From: Wolfiporia cocos
Lineage: Eukaryota > Basidiomycota > Agaricomycetes > Polyporales > Phaeolaceae
Length of the DNA stretch: 64,000 nucleotides
Reading direction: 5' to 3'
Assembly: GCA_029448655.1 (NCBI GenBank)
Contig: JACCLO010000033.1
Span: forward strand, 62,001-126,000
The notes beneath the pieces were generated by a model that saw nothing but the letters and a program-made list of their open reading frames with translations, was not told the DNA's origin and ran no database searches. Below, piece by piece: positions 44,132-54,530 of the stretch. A program made the position numbers and the translations under genes. How positions within the stretch are numbered: the stretch's first letter is position 1; each line of letters begins with the position of its first letter.

Positions 44132-44620
44132 TGTCACAAACTGACATAGACGTGTCTATATCCCTCTACTCTCTCTCTATACACCCTATCTCTCAGCTCT
44201 GGCCCGCGTGATAAGCCGAGGTACAACGCCGTCTCAAGTGTCGGCGAGGTGTGGTGACGAGGTCATTCAAGGGGGGCACACCTAGTGGTAGCAGTAAGAG
44301 GGGAAGCGCCCCCAATAACGAGATTGACAGAACTGGGGAGTAAGCCCCAGTTCGACGTACTATATATACAGGCAGAGGCAGCGTAACTACTGGGGGTTGA
44401 CCCACCCTAAAGGGGGCCGTGCACCGCTACGCAATAGCACGCAATACAAACACCATCTACCTAACACGTGAGCGGACCGGCGGGGAGGACGGGCCGTAAC
44501 CCTACTATCTACGACAATCTGTATCTAATCTATATAGGTCACGTGACTATATGCGCACCAGTACGCGCGTTCGACCCAGGGAGAGGGCAGATCCTAGGCA
44601 TAGGCCCAGAATCTGTAACA
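44132..44620. mobile_element. Solo LTR, 489 bp
   Basis: Starts TGTCACAAACTGAC and ends GAATCTGTAACA, flanked by CTAGC (44127-44131 and 44621-44625). It carries the hairpin CTGGGGAGTAAGCCCCAG near 44335, then TATATATACAGG, and a GTTCGACCCAGGG block near the right end. Confidence 0.83.
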
Positions 44621-44673
44621 CTAGCAGTGTAAGAGTATAAGTCGCGTCGCTTGCAGTCACGCAGTAGAGAGAG

Positions 44674-45216
44674 TGTTACGATTCTACCAGGTACACTCGA
44701 ATATTCCCGTTGACGTCTCACTGTGTGTAAAGATGTAGCGTTCAACCGCTGTATCCAGCGCTCAATTCCTAGGGACCTCCGCTCAACCGTAGGCCCTGTT
44801 TCATGTATAACAACCCTATGCCCACCATCCGTGTTCGCATCGCGTTCTAGCTGATATCCTGTGTATAACCACAGTAGTTCTATGTTTCACCTCTTGTTGC
44901 GCTCAACCGCAACGCTTCTCCCTTATTACTTATATCGTTAGCCTGACGGACTTAATAGTAGCAGTACCAAAGACACTATGACCCCGACTGACGAACCGTA
45001 GTATATAACCTGATGTAAATACTGGTCGAGTTCCTCAGCTCGACCTTGTTGAAATTACAAGGATCTTATACTCGTTCTCAAAGGCTTGAGCAATTAAGCC
45101 TGCAGCTTGTATATCGACGCTCCGACTCTGAGGAGTCTGACGAGTAGTGCGCTACTCGATACGCTGAGTAACTCGACTTAGTTATTTTGCGTTGAACGGA
45201 TATTCGATCCGTAACA
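44674..45216 (+). repeat. Element A 5' LTR
   Basis: 543 bp, TG..CA ends. It holds TATATAA at 45002-45008 and a predicted transcript start near 45037. Compared with the 3' LTR it shows mostly C/T and G/A differences plus one 1-nt indel. Confidence 0.93.
45002..45047 (+). promoter_or_regulatory. TATA box and predicted transcript start of element A
   Basis: TATATAA (45002-45008) lies 35 nt before AGCTCGACCTT (45037-45047). That 11-mer is the exact inverse complement of the sequence next to the 5' LTR. In Tf1-type elements the first 11 nt of the RNA act as primer, so the transcript is predicted to start at about 45037. The same TATA and 11-mer occur in the 3' LTR. Confidence 0.6.
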
Positions 45217-45217
45217 G

Positions 45218-45228
45218 AAGGTCGAGCT
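45218..45228 (+). promoter_or_regulatory. Self-primer binding site of element A
   Basis: AAGGTCGAGCT starts 2 nt after the LTR end and pairs perfectly with 45037-45047. It does not begin with the TGG expected for a tRNA primer. This fits the self-priming of the Tf1/sushi group of chromoviruses. Confidence 0.65.
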
Positions 45229-45260
45229 CTAACAAAGCTCACTCACCGAAGTGCAAGCCT

Positions 45261-46634
45261 ATGCAACGATTCGACCCGGATCTCCCAACCAGGTTGATTG
45301 AAACACTCCCCGAAGCATATCGACGAATCTCTTACGAAGAGAAATACGAGTGGAGAGATCCCCCAGCAGGATTCTTCACGAAAGGAGGATACCTCACCAT
45401 CCCGTCCCCAGACAGGCTTTCGCCCACTTGGGTACAGGTTCCCCCATCCTCGAACGATCCTTGGGATCTGACACAGTATGCCTGTGGGACTCACCAAGTG
45501 CCTATATTGTTGAGATAAGGCGACTTAGAGAGGAGGCAATACCAGCGCAGCAGGATGTGAGAGGTTATTCTACGGCGCAAGCCGAGAATAATAGAACTAG
45601 AGTTATAGGGCGTCAAGCCCCTAGTTATATACATTGTATCGGGAGGGCACGTGCTACTGGCTAGCGGTTGCCTTACCGGGTTATGTGGCTTTGCCAAGTG
45701 GCGAAGCTTATCTTATCTACTGTTTATGGACTCTACATAGAATGGCCGTGGCAAGGCCCTAATGGCCGAGCCAATCGTATGAGAGGGATTATGTCTTTAT
45801 TGTTGTGATAACGCGGGCGCAGCCCGGGTATAGAGGAAGCCGGTTGCCGGATACCGTGAGGTATAATGGCGATTGGCCGTGCTTCGTTGGATGACCAAGG
45901 CGAGGCGCCGAGGTCGTTATGCCATTGGACGGGAAGTACCGTGGCATGTGTTACAGCCCGGTCCGGATGGTTACCGGGGCATGTGTTGGACTTAGCCGTG
46001 AGGCGAGGTCCGGTGTTTGGGCAACGCCGTGATGGCAGAAGCCCGGGACTTGGCGAACGCCGAGTCCGTGGGAGGCCGAGAAGGCCGTGACCTATAGCGA
46101 TATAGCCTTGATGCTATTATAGTGCTGTATGGTCGTGTTGCCATTATTATGCGAAGGCGTGGCGCGCCTGAGGTGCCATTGTGATCAAGGATCTTATGGC
46201 GGTGGGAAGCCGGGAAGGCCGACCCAATAGTACAAGGCCGCGAGGCACTGTTTGTACATGTGGACATTATTATGCGAGCGTGCCGCGCTCGGCCTATCAT
46301 TATGATCTAGGATCTATGACGTGGCTGGTCTTGCTCTGCCGGGCGAGACCTATGACGTATGCTTGTAGTGTTGCTATTGGACGTGGTTGTACCGTAGTGT
46401 TACGTAAGCTAGTCATGTGGTTGATAAGCCCAGTTAAGAGCTTGTCGTTGTGGCAATGGGAGTTAACCCGTAGATAACTTGTAGGTAGACGTATAAATCC
46501 CAGGTAAATTGCTATAATCGTAGGAAAAATGCCGTAAGCCCCAGATAAATCTGTGACAGGATCAGACACGCGCCGCGTTCGAGCGGTTTGGAATGGTCAC
46601 TAATATTATGACACCGACGCTCACCATCCACTGA
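45261..46634 (+). CDS. Element A ORF0, small ORF upstream of gag, split by a solo LTR
   Basis: From ATG 45261 to 45468, then 46564-46634 after removing the solo LTR and one TSD copy; together 92 codons ending in TGA. It starts MQRFDPDLPTRLIETLPEAY and ends MTPTLTIH. The frame rejoins exactly (PWD..QTRAAFERF), which shows it was open before the insertion. It ends 4 nt before the next ATG. No known domain; it may be an N-terminal gag module or a leader ORF that tunes gag translation. Confidence 0.55.
45469..46558 (+). mobile_element. Family E solo LTR in ORF0 of element A, 1,090 bp
   Basis: Starts TGACACAGTATGCC and ends AAATCTGTGACA, flanked by GGATC (45464-45468 and 46559-46563). It is a sister of 51151-52080, sharing blocks such as ACGCGGGC..GCCCGGGTAT and TTATTATGCGA. 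Confidence 0.87.
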
Positions 46635-46691
46635 GCTGATGGACAACAACAGGGAGAACAGACGACGAACACCCCCTCCACCGGAGGAACC

Positions 46692-48032
46692 ATGGGTGTG
46701 GCAGGTACAGCCATGGGCGGCAGTACTATTCCAGGAAGCGGAAGCGCAAGCCAGGGTGCAGGGGGAATGGCCCATAACCCTCCGCCGGCTAATAATCCGC
46801 TCCCTAGCCATCCTGTCGGAGCAAACCCCTCCGGAACAGGAACTCCTGGAGGAGGAGGCTTTCCTGGAGCAGGAGGTCCCCTGGGCGGCACAGGGGGCGG
46901 AGGTCCCCCGGGCGGTGGCGGCAATCCAGCAGGCAGCGCAGGAGGCAATCCAACAGGACCGCCAGGAGGCGGAGGCCCACCAGGAGGCGGAGGCCCACCA
47001 GGAGGAGGAGGCCCACCAGGAGGAGGAGGAGCCCCGCTAGGATGGGGCGCTCAGGCCCCGCAGCCAGCCAGAGGAAATCGCATAAAGCTCGCCACCCCCG
47101 AGCCGTTCAAAGGGGAACGAAAGAAGCTACAAAGCTTCAAAAACGACTGCAACACCTGGTTTACCATGTTCGCAGCAGACTATCAGTCCGATGACCAGAA
47201 GATCCTCTTCATCATGTCATACATCAAAGGAAGCAATCGGGTAAACCAATGGAAGGAGAACTATTATGCCAAATACACCGACCCGATCACCCGGGCATTC
47301 GCGCTGCCCCCGCTGGCCCAGTTCAGCGCTGAATTTGATGCAGCCTTCGAACCAATCGAGGAGAAACAAAAGACCAATGACGATCTCTTCGATCTCAAAC
47401 AAGACAAGAAGAGCATCGACGATTTCAATATTGAATTCGACAACCTTGTAGGAAAAACAGGGTTAGACCGCATACACTGCGACCCTCTCTTCGTCACAGC
47501 ATACAAGAGAGCTATTCGACCCGCACTCGTAACCCACATCATAAATATTGTTCCTCCCATCGTCACTCTCACCGAATGGATGAAGCAAGCATCCATCAAC
47601 GAAAACAATTACAACACCTTTATAAAGGGACGAGGGAATGATAAGAAGAAGTCGCAGTGGCGTGCCAAGGCCCCGAGTGCCTCGGCCACGGCAGCCCAGA
47701 CTAAAGATCCGAACGCCATGGATATCGATCGGATGTCCACAGAAGAACGTCGCAGACTCCAGACCGAAGGACACTGCTTCAACTGCAAGGAGAAGGGCCA
47801 TCTCTCCAGTAACTGCCCCAAACGAAAGAAGAAACCGGCCTCCAAGGGAAAAGCCCGGAAAGCCGAGGAAGACACCGCCACAGCTCATACCGAAGAAGCC
47901 AAGGAAGACACGGATGACGGAGACAGCGATGGAGCGACCGCCATAGAAGAGGCGGTCAATGCAATCAGGGTTCTCAAAGTTAGAAACCCCTCATACCTTG
48001 CCCAAATTCTTGACGAGCAGGATTTCGAGTAG
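46692..48032 (+). CDS. Element A Gag
   Basis: 446 codons from ATG 46692 to TAG 48030-48032. The first 125 residues are Gly/Pro-rich, built partly from a 15-21 bp repeat (PPGGGG). Then comes the capsid-like region (about 130-340; ATPEPFKGERKKLQSF, WFTMFAADY, FDAAFEPIEEKQK) typical of Ty3/gypsy Gag. A CCHC zinc knuckle, CFNCKEKGHLSSNC, lies near residue 370, followed by a Lys-rich and then acidic tail. Gag packages the RNA into cytoplasmic particles. The pol frame lies at -1 relative to gag with no obvious separate start, so a -1 frameshift or equivalent is inferred. Another frame (46639-47040) stays open across the Gly-rich part. Confidence 0.88.
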   Translation: MGVAGTAMGGSTIPGSGSASQGAGGMAHNPPPANNPLPSHPVGANPSGTGTPGGGGFPGAGGPLGGTGGGGPPGGGGNPAGSAGGNPTGPPGGGGPPGGGGPPGGGGPPGGGGAPLGWGAQAPQPARGNRIKLATPEPFKGERKKLQSFKNDCNTWFTMFAADYQSDDQKILFIMSYIKGSNRVNQWKENYYAKYTDPITRAFALPPLAQFSAEFDAAFEPIEEKQKTNDDLFDLKQDKKSIDDFNIEFDNLVGKTGLDRIHCDPLFVTAYKRAIRPALVTHIINIVPPIVTLTEWMKQASINENNYNTFIKGRGNDKKKSQWRAKAPSASATAAQTKDPNAMDIDRMSTEERRRLQTEGHCFNCKEKGHLSSNCPKRKKKPASKGKARKAEEDTATAHTEEAKEDTDDGDSDGATAIEEAVNAIRVLKVRNPSYLAQILDEQDFE

Positions 48033-48142
48033 GGAGGAAGCACACGGTCTTACCTCCCGAAAGCACAGCCCATGTAATTACATCGTATGAACGCAACAGA
48101 TCGCTATTCATCCCTATAACCTTGGAGCTGCAGAAACCCGTG

Positions 48143-48658
48143 TGACACAGACTTACTTCTGTGTCCCACCCAACCGCAGTGTCCTGTCTCTAAGGGACCT
48201 AGCGTCGTCTATAAGGGAGGCCGCAACACTAAGGGGAGCGGCAACCAGACTAGCAGGTGTAAGACAGAAGGGACGTCGTGCAGGCAGACAAGGAAGTAGA
48301 GCCAGAGGGCACACGCGCCCAGATTGACATTAATAGGTCTGAGGTTGTAAGACCTCAGACGCTACTCTATATACTACATGACGGGACCGCTACGCTATGA
48401 CTGACGGGCATACCCTAAAGTGGGGTGGTCTGTGCGCAAGGTAGGTACAGTGTCATGTGAGGGGGTTACATAAGTAAGGGAGCGGTGCCAGGGCGCCACT
48501 ACTATCAGTAACTGTAATCTAATCTATCTACCGGTCACGTGCCGTCAGGCAGGGGAGGGCGTTGTGACGAAGGGGTTAACGAACGAGCAAGGGGAGGCGT
48601 AGTGATGTGGGATCGAGCCTAGGGGCCCCCACATATGTCAGCAGGATAAACTGCGACA
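48143..48658. mobile_element. Solo LTR in the protease region of element A, 516 bp
   Basis: Starts TGACACAGACTTAC and ends AACTGCGACA, flanked by CCGTG (48138-48142 and 48659-48663). Carries CTGAGGTTGTAAGACCTCAG near 48340 followed by a TATATAC motif. Removing it restores the protease frame. Confidence 0.83.
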
Positions 48659-50156
48659 CCGTGACAGTAAATGCCCTCATCAACTCGGGAGCCATGTCCT
48701 CCCTCATCCACCCAAAACTCGTCATTCGACACAGAATCCTGACTCGACCAATCAAAAACCCCATCACCATTCGTAACGTCGATGGAACCGTCAATAAAGA
48801 TGGACAAATAGATCAAGAAGTAATCCTCGCTATCAGATATGGAGGAAAGAGACGCAAGGTCCGTTTCCTCGTCGGAAACATCGGAAAAGAAGACATGATC
48901 CTCGGATATAATTGGCTAAAGAAGGAGGGACCCAAAATCGATTGGACCAAGGGAAAGGTCGACGTCACTCCTAACAAAACCCCAGAAAAAATCCGAAGTA
49001 CGGACGCCACCATCCGCCTCGATACGGTCGAAATGACCATAACACCCGAAGGAAAGATACCAACCCGCGGAACTGATGGAGCCATCGGCTATGACCTCTA
49101 TGCCTCTAAACCAGAAGAGATAGCCCCCGGAGGATGGAAGGCAATCCCCACCGGAGTCCATATGAAAATCCCGAAGGGATCCTACGGAAGGATCGCCTCA
49201 CGATCAGGCCTCACTCTCAGGCATGGCCTGACAGTAGGAGGGGGTGTTATCGACCCCGACTACAGAGGAGAAGTCCAAGTCATACTATTCAACCAATCGA
49301 CAACCACTCACCGCATCATTCCCGGAATGAGGATTGCACAGATTATATTCGAGCAGGCCATAACCCCTGATATAATCGAGGTTGAAGAGCTCGACGAAAC
49401 TAAATGAGGAGAGAAGGGCTTTGGATCCACCGATAAAGAAGAGATATCAAAGGATCCTGACCCTAGCGCAGGAGACCTCTCAAAGGAACTACCTTCCGAA
49501 GAAGAACATCAACTCCTACGAAGATTTATCAAAATGGAAAGGAAGCTGGCTGCCCCGCGAACTGAGACCAAACACAGATTCAGGAAGAGGATCGCACGGC
49601 TCTCCCACATTCGAAAGACCATGACCAAATCCCAGGAGTTTGCGGGAACGACAGGAAAAAGCACTGACGAAACGATCCTCCCGAAGCACCTGGAAGACTT
49701 TGCGAAAGTTTTCAGTAAATCGGCAGCCGCCTCCTTCCCACCGTCGAGACCCTGGGACCATGCCATCGAACTGAAACCCGATTTCGTACCCCAAGACTGC
49801 AAGGTTTATGCGCTGTCCCCCAGGGAACAGAAAGCCATGGACAAATTCTTAGAAGAAAACCTCGCAAAAGGTTTCATCCGACCATCGAAGTCTCCGATGG
49901 CCTCCCCCGCTTTCTTTGTCCCAAAAAAAGATGGAGGCCTGAGACCCTGTCAAGACTACAGGTACCTGAACGAGGGAACGATCAAGAACGCATATCCCCT
50001 ACCCCTAATATCCGAACTTATCGAAAAACTGAAGGGAGCGAAGATTTTCACTAAGATGGACCTGCGAGCAGGATATAACAATGTGCGGATCAAAGAAGGC
50101 GACCAATGGAAGGGAGCGTTCAAGACGAATGCAGGCCTCTACGAGCCCACAGTAAT

Positions 50157-50645
50157 TGACACAGATTTACTGTGACGTACAATACTAACGCCCCGCCTAT
50201 AACCTAACGTCTAAGGCTAAGACCTAACGTCTTGAAGGGCGACTGGATGGGTGTTGACTAACGACCCAAGGTAGACAGTAACCAAGTAGTTATGTCGACC
50301 ACCAGTCTAGCACGCAGAGGATCAGAGTAGAACTGAGGGACTCGCCCCAATGCCGATGATAATCGAACTGAGGTAGTAAGACCTCAGCGAGTAGGTTTAT
50401 ATACATGGGGAGACAACGCGCTACTATAGAAGTACTGCCCTAAAGGCATGGGCCGTGCGCTATCTATCATGTGCCCCAGTATATACCATGTGACCTACTT
50501 ATCATGTGACCGTATGTCCTGTCGGACGAGTACGCTATATACCACTACACTACCGGGCACCAGTCATGTGACTACTAGAACTTGAAGTCCTGGGTTCGAG
50601 CCAGGGAGGGGTAATATATTAAAACATGTCACAAAATCTGTGACA
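50157..50645. mobile_element. Solo LTR in the RT region of element A, 489 bp
   Basis: Starts TGACACAGATTTAC and ends AAATCTGTGACA, flanked by GTAAT (50152-50156 and 50646-50650). Holds CTGAGGTAGTAAGACCTCAG, then TATATACATG, and the T-arm-like hairpin CCTGGGTTCGAGCCAGG (50589-50605). Removing it joins the RT frame. Confidence 0.88.
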
Positions 50646-51150
50646 GTAATGTTCTTTGGAATGTGCAACTCACCCGCTACATTCCAATCCATGATGAACG
50701 AAATTCTCAAAGAAGAAATAGCAGAAGGATGGGTGGTGGTGTACATGGATGATATCCTCATCTTTTCCCCGGATCAGAATACACACCAAGAGCGAGAACG
50801 TCGAATTCTGCGAAAACTCGCCGACAACAAGTTGTTTGTGAAACCAGAGAAATGTGCTTTCGGAGTTGACAAGGTGGAATTCCTAGGACTGGTAATCACC
50901 CCAGGACACGTCCAGATGGACCCAGCCAAGCTCCAGGGAATTCGGAAGTGGCCCGCCCCACGGAATGTTAAGGGGGTCCGCTCCTTCCTAGGCTTCGCAA
51001 ACTTCTACCAAAAGTTCATTGATCATTACTCCACACATGCCCGACCACTCATAGACCTCACAAAAACCGCAACTGGGAGCGGTTTCAAGTGGACTGATCG
51101 GGAGGAGAAGGCCTTTGAATTCCTGAAAAGCCAATTCATAAAGGCCCCGG

Positions 51151-52080
51151 TGACACAGATCTATCCTGTGGGACTCACCTAGTCGCTATCCTGAGGTACT
51201 AGGGCGACTAGACGAGGAAGACGGACCCAGTGCAGCAGTTGCTAGTGGAATAGTAGCGCAGCCGCAAACCAGATGAAGCTTGGGACTACCAATGGTAGTC
51301 CACTGGGAGTACCTATGGTACTCCGCGGGTGGGCGTTCGTGGTAACGACGATAGAATAGAACTGAAGTATGGAGCGCTTGGCTCCTACTTAAATACATGT
51401 ATGCGGAGAGGTCATGTGCTACTGTATAGTACTACCTTTCCATGTTATGCGGCTTTGCCAATGGGCGAAGCTTATCTTATCTATGTGTTTATGATCCTAT
51501 CTACAATGGCCGTGTGGGCCGGTAATGGCCGCACCAATAGTAAGAGAGGAGGTTTATTATTATCTGTGATAAACGCGGGCACAGCCCGGGTATCGATGGC
51601 CGTAAAGGCCGGACCAACAGCGATATTGCCTTGTTGCTAATAGTATGCTGTATGGTCGTGTTGACATAATTATGCGAAGGCGTGCCGCGCCTGAAGTGTC
51701 ATTCTGATCAAGGATCTTATGACGGTGGGAAGCCGAGGAGGCCGACCCAATAGAACATTGCTTGGTGGCGATGTTTGGTGTTGTGGACATTATTATGCGA
51801 GCGTGCCGCGCTCGGCTTATCATTATGATCTAAGATCTTATGATGTGGCTGGTCTTGCTCTAACGGGCGAGACCTATGACGCAGCTGTAGTGTTGCTATT
51901 GGACGTGGAAGTACCGTAGCGTTATGTAAGCTGGTCATGTGGTTGATAAGCCCAGTTAAGAGCTTGTTGTGGTGGCAATGGGAGTTAACCCGTAGATAAC
52001 TTGTAGTTAGACGTATAAATCCCAGGTAAATTGCTATAATCATAGGAAAAATGCTGTAAGCCCCAGATAAATCTGTGACA
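51151..52080 (+). mobile_element. Family E solo LTR between RT and RNase H of element A, 930 bp
   Basis: Starts TGACACAGATCTATCC and ends AAATCTGTGACA, flanked by CCCGG (51146-51150 and 52081-52085). It is a sister of 45469-46558 with an internal deletion of about 160 bp. The pol frame rejoins when it is removed. Confidence 0.88.
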
Positions 52081-53099
52081 CCCGGCCTTGTCACTCCCCA
52101 ACAAAACAAAACCATTTATCCTCGAAACAGACGCATCTCAGTATGCTCTGGGTGCGGTACTCAAACAGAAGGATGATGAAGGGAATGAACGGCCAGTAGG
52201 CTACCTCTCCCAATCCCTCACCGCCGCTGAACGAAACTACGAAATCTACGATCGAGAGCTTCTTGGAATAGTCCGTGCCCTCGAAGAATGGCACCACCTT
52301 CTAGAAGGGGCACCACATCAAATTCTGATCAGAAGCGATCACCAGAACCTTACTTATTGGCGAAGCGCCCAGAGATTAAATCGGAGACAAGCCAGATGGC
52401 ACCTCCTGCTGTCCCAGTTCGACACCCGGTTACAGCACATACCGGGAAAGAAATTGATAATGGCAGACACCCTCTCACGTCTCCTGAACCTAGACAGCTC
52501 AGAACACGACAACGAAAACATCCTCATGCTACCCGACGAACTGTTTGTCCACGCCATCGAGATACCGATCATCGATCGGATAAAGATCGCGAAGCCCTTC
52601 GACCCGATCGCGGAACAGGCTCTCCGCTCCCTCAGAACAGGAGAGGCTGCCCCTTCGAGGACAGCAATGGAAGACTGGCAGTACAGCGAAGGAATCCTCT
52701 TGTACAAAGGACGAATGTACGTTCCCAAGGACCCTACCCTGAGAAGGGACGTGGTCTCCAGATATCACGACCCAATCGCAGCAGGCCACCCCGGAATTTG
52801 GGGGACGACATTGAAAGTACAGGAACACTTCTGGTGGCATGACCTCCGAAAAACGGTGGCAGAATATGTCAAAGGATGCACCATATGTCAGCAAATGAAA
52901 CCCGACAGAAACCCGACCAAGCCGCCACTACAACCAATTCCGACAAAAAAGGACGCCCTCCCCTTCTCACAGTGCTCCGTCGACTTCATCACGGATCTTC
53001 CCCTGGTAGGGAAGTATGACTCGATTATGGTCATCGTTGATCATGGGTCATCCAAGGCGATATCATTGACCCCATGCAGTAAGACCATCACCAGCGAAG

Positions 53100-53395
53100 G
53101 GGCGGCTGACATATTCCGCCCTACTGAAGCCGTTCAATGAGACAAGGGTACACGGACCCAATCATATGAAGCCGCCCCCGGAACTAGTCGATGGAGAAAC
53201 AGAATACGAAGTCGAAGCCATCCTGAACCAACGACAATACCGAGGGAAGAAACAATACCTCGTTCACTGGAAAGGCTATCCATCGGCGGAAGACTCATGG
53301 GAAAGCAAGGCTAGCTTGAAGAACTCCCCGGACGTCCTCAGGGAGTTTAAAAGCAAGAGGACGAAGACCAAGGTCCGGCGGGTCGAAGAAATAGC
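53100..53395 (+). pseudogene. Element A: integrase C-terminus remnant and chromodomain
   Basis: After the deletion junction the frame changes and reads KPFNETRVHGPNHMKPPPE, the usual linker after the integrase, followed by EVEAILNQRQYRGKKQYLVHWKGYPSAEDSWE, a chromodomain with the aromatic cage positions kept. It is out of frame with the upstream pol. Chromodomains of this group bind methylated histone H3 and guide integration into heterochromatin. Confidence 0.85.
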
Positions 53396-54475
53396 ATGTC
53401 GACGCCACTCCCTACAACCAGCCCGTCCGAGCGACCTACCGCCCCGACGATGTGGCGATCCCTCGCAGTCCGCATGGGGTACCAGACAGGCAGGTGTTAC
53501 GGCTGTTCGGAGGATGCCCACGTCCGCACCAGACATGCGCTCATCTGGCACAGATCTGACATCCCCCCGGGGGGGCAGGCGACCCCCTGGACCGATAGAT
53601 TTGAACTCGTACAGGAACTTACAGACATCTTCGACCAGTACCAGGATGTCACAGAGAGGATCGTCCAACTCGAATGAACAGCCCTCCTCCAACGACAGAG
53701 GCTTGGGCGGTGCATCACGCAGTGGATCGACCACCTCGGGGCGTCGACACCATCATGAATCCGACGGGTGTTCGCAGAGACCGAAGCGGGCCCACCCCGC
53801 TTACCACGAACGCGAAGCCCTGTCCCAGCCATGCCCCCCTGGTTACTCGACGACGGCGAGTTGGATCGAATCGCAGAACCATTCGATTTTATGGAATACA
53901 GTCATGTGGTACCTCGCGACGCTGCCGTACCGACCACCCCCGCAGGACCTCGACCTCGAGAATCAACGCGCCCTCCTTCGCATCCACAAGATGATGAATG
54001 ACGCCCAGTTCGAGAGGGGTCGAGCCATGGTAGGGCTCCCCCCTCGCCGACCTCTGCAGCTGCTAGCGACGGAGTTGGTAACCGATCTCCATCAGTTGAG
54101 ATCATCACCCGGGAGGAGTGGGAACAAGGGAGGGACAGATGGGACGAATCCCTTTACCAGATGCCCGCCTGGCTCAGACAACGCCTCTGGGCCAACCACC
54201 ACCATCAGCGGTACGAGTCAGGAGAATATCTACGCGCCGTCCCCTCAGCTCGCTCACCACCTCGACCATCTGCCGAGGAGCCCTGTCGTCGATGCGGTAG
54301 CCCCTGGCATTGGGTCCTCGACTGTCCCAATTACAGATGCCCCACCTGCAGAGTCACGCAGCCCGGACATCGCGTCGGCGAATGCGCCCTCTATCAGGTA
54401 TGGATTCCCCCTCCAACGCCTCCGCTCCCCGATACAGATGCAGGATACAACGACCCCGATCTGGAGAGCCTCTGA
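53396..54475 (+). pseudogene. Element A third ORF with zinc knuckles, broken
   Basis: Downstream of the chromodomain there are still 1.1 kb before the polypurine tract. In one frame an ATG at 53396 opens a 93-codon segment with CYGC and an acidic helical end (ELVQELTDIFDQYQDVTERI). The same frame, after stops at 53675 and 53999, ends with CRRCGSPWHWVLDC, a good CCHC knuckle, and CPTCRVTQPGHRVGEC. Another frame in between (about 53870-54090) also looks coding (LENQRALLRIHKMMNDAQFERGRAM). So this is probably one former protein broken by indels. Its position is that of an env or accessory gene, but no membrane segment is seen. Function unknown; nucleic-acid binding is inferred from the knuckles. 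Confidence 0.55.
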
Positions 54476-54517
54476 GTGGCCGTGATGCTTGGATTTCATC
54501 GAGGGCAATGAAGACTT

Positions 54518-54530
54518 AAGGGGGGGGTGA
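54518..54530 (+). promoter_or_regulatory. Polypurine tract of element A
   Basis: AAGGGGGGGGTGA directly precedes the 3' LTR. It is the expected primer site for plus-strand DNA synthesis. Confidence 0.8.

Larger units (their letters stand above)
48033..53140 (+). pseudogene. Element A Pol: protease, dUTPase, RT, RNase H, truncated integrase
   Basis: One pol frame interrupted by three solo LTRs; it rejoins at each (KPV/TVNALI, EPTV/MFFGM, IKAP/ALSLP). Protease: ALINSGAM, where the catalytic Asp of the DSG triad is Asn. dUTPase (49030-49440): GYDLYA, GRIASRSGL, GGGVIDPDYRGE, RIAQ, GFGST, all five motifs; a TGA at 49405-49407 separates motifs 4 and 5. [17 protein letters not shown] and YMDD. RNase H: ILETDASQYALG, ending ADTLSRL. 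Integrase: zinc-binding H-H-C-C (GCTICQQMK) and the first catalytic region (VDFITDLP); then the frame stops at 53138 because the rest of the core is deleted and the frame changes. Not functional. Confidence 0.88.

Noticed and set aside
45192..45518. ORF ending in the family E LTR
   Set aside because: Its last codons belong to the inserted LTR; the real ORF0 continues after the insertion at 46564.
53166..54485. A single 439-codon chromodomain protein
   Set aside because: The chromodomain part is real, but the later part shares the region with a zinc-knuckle ORF in another frame, so one continuous protein is unlikely.
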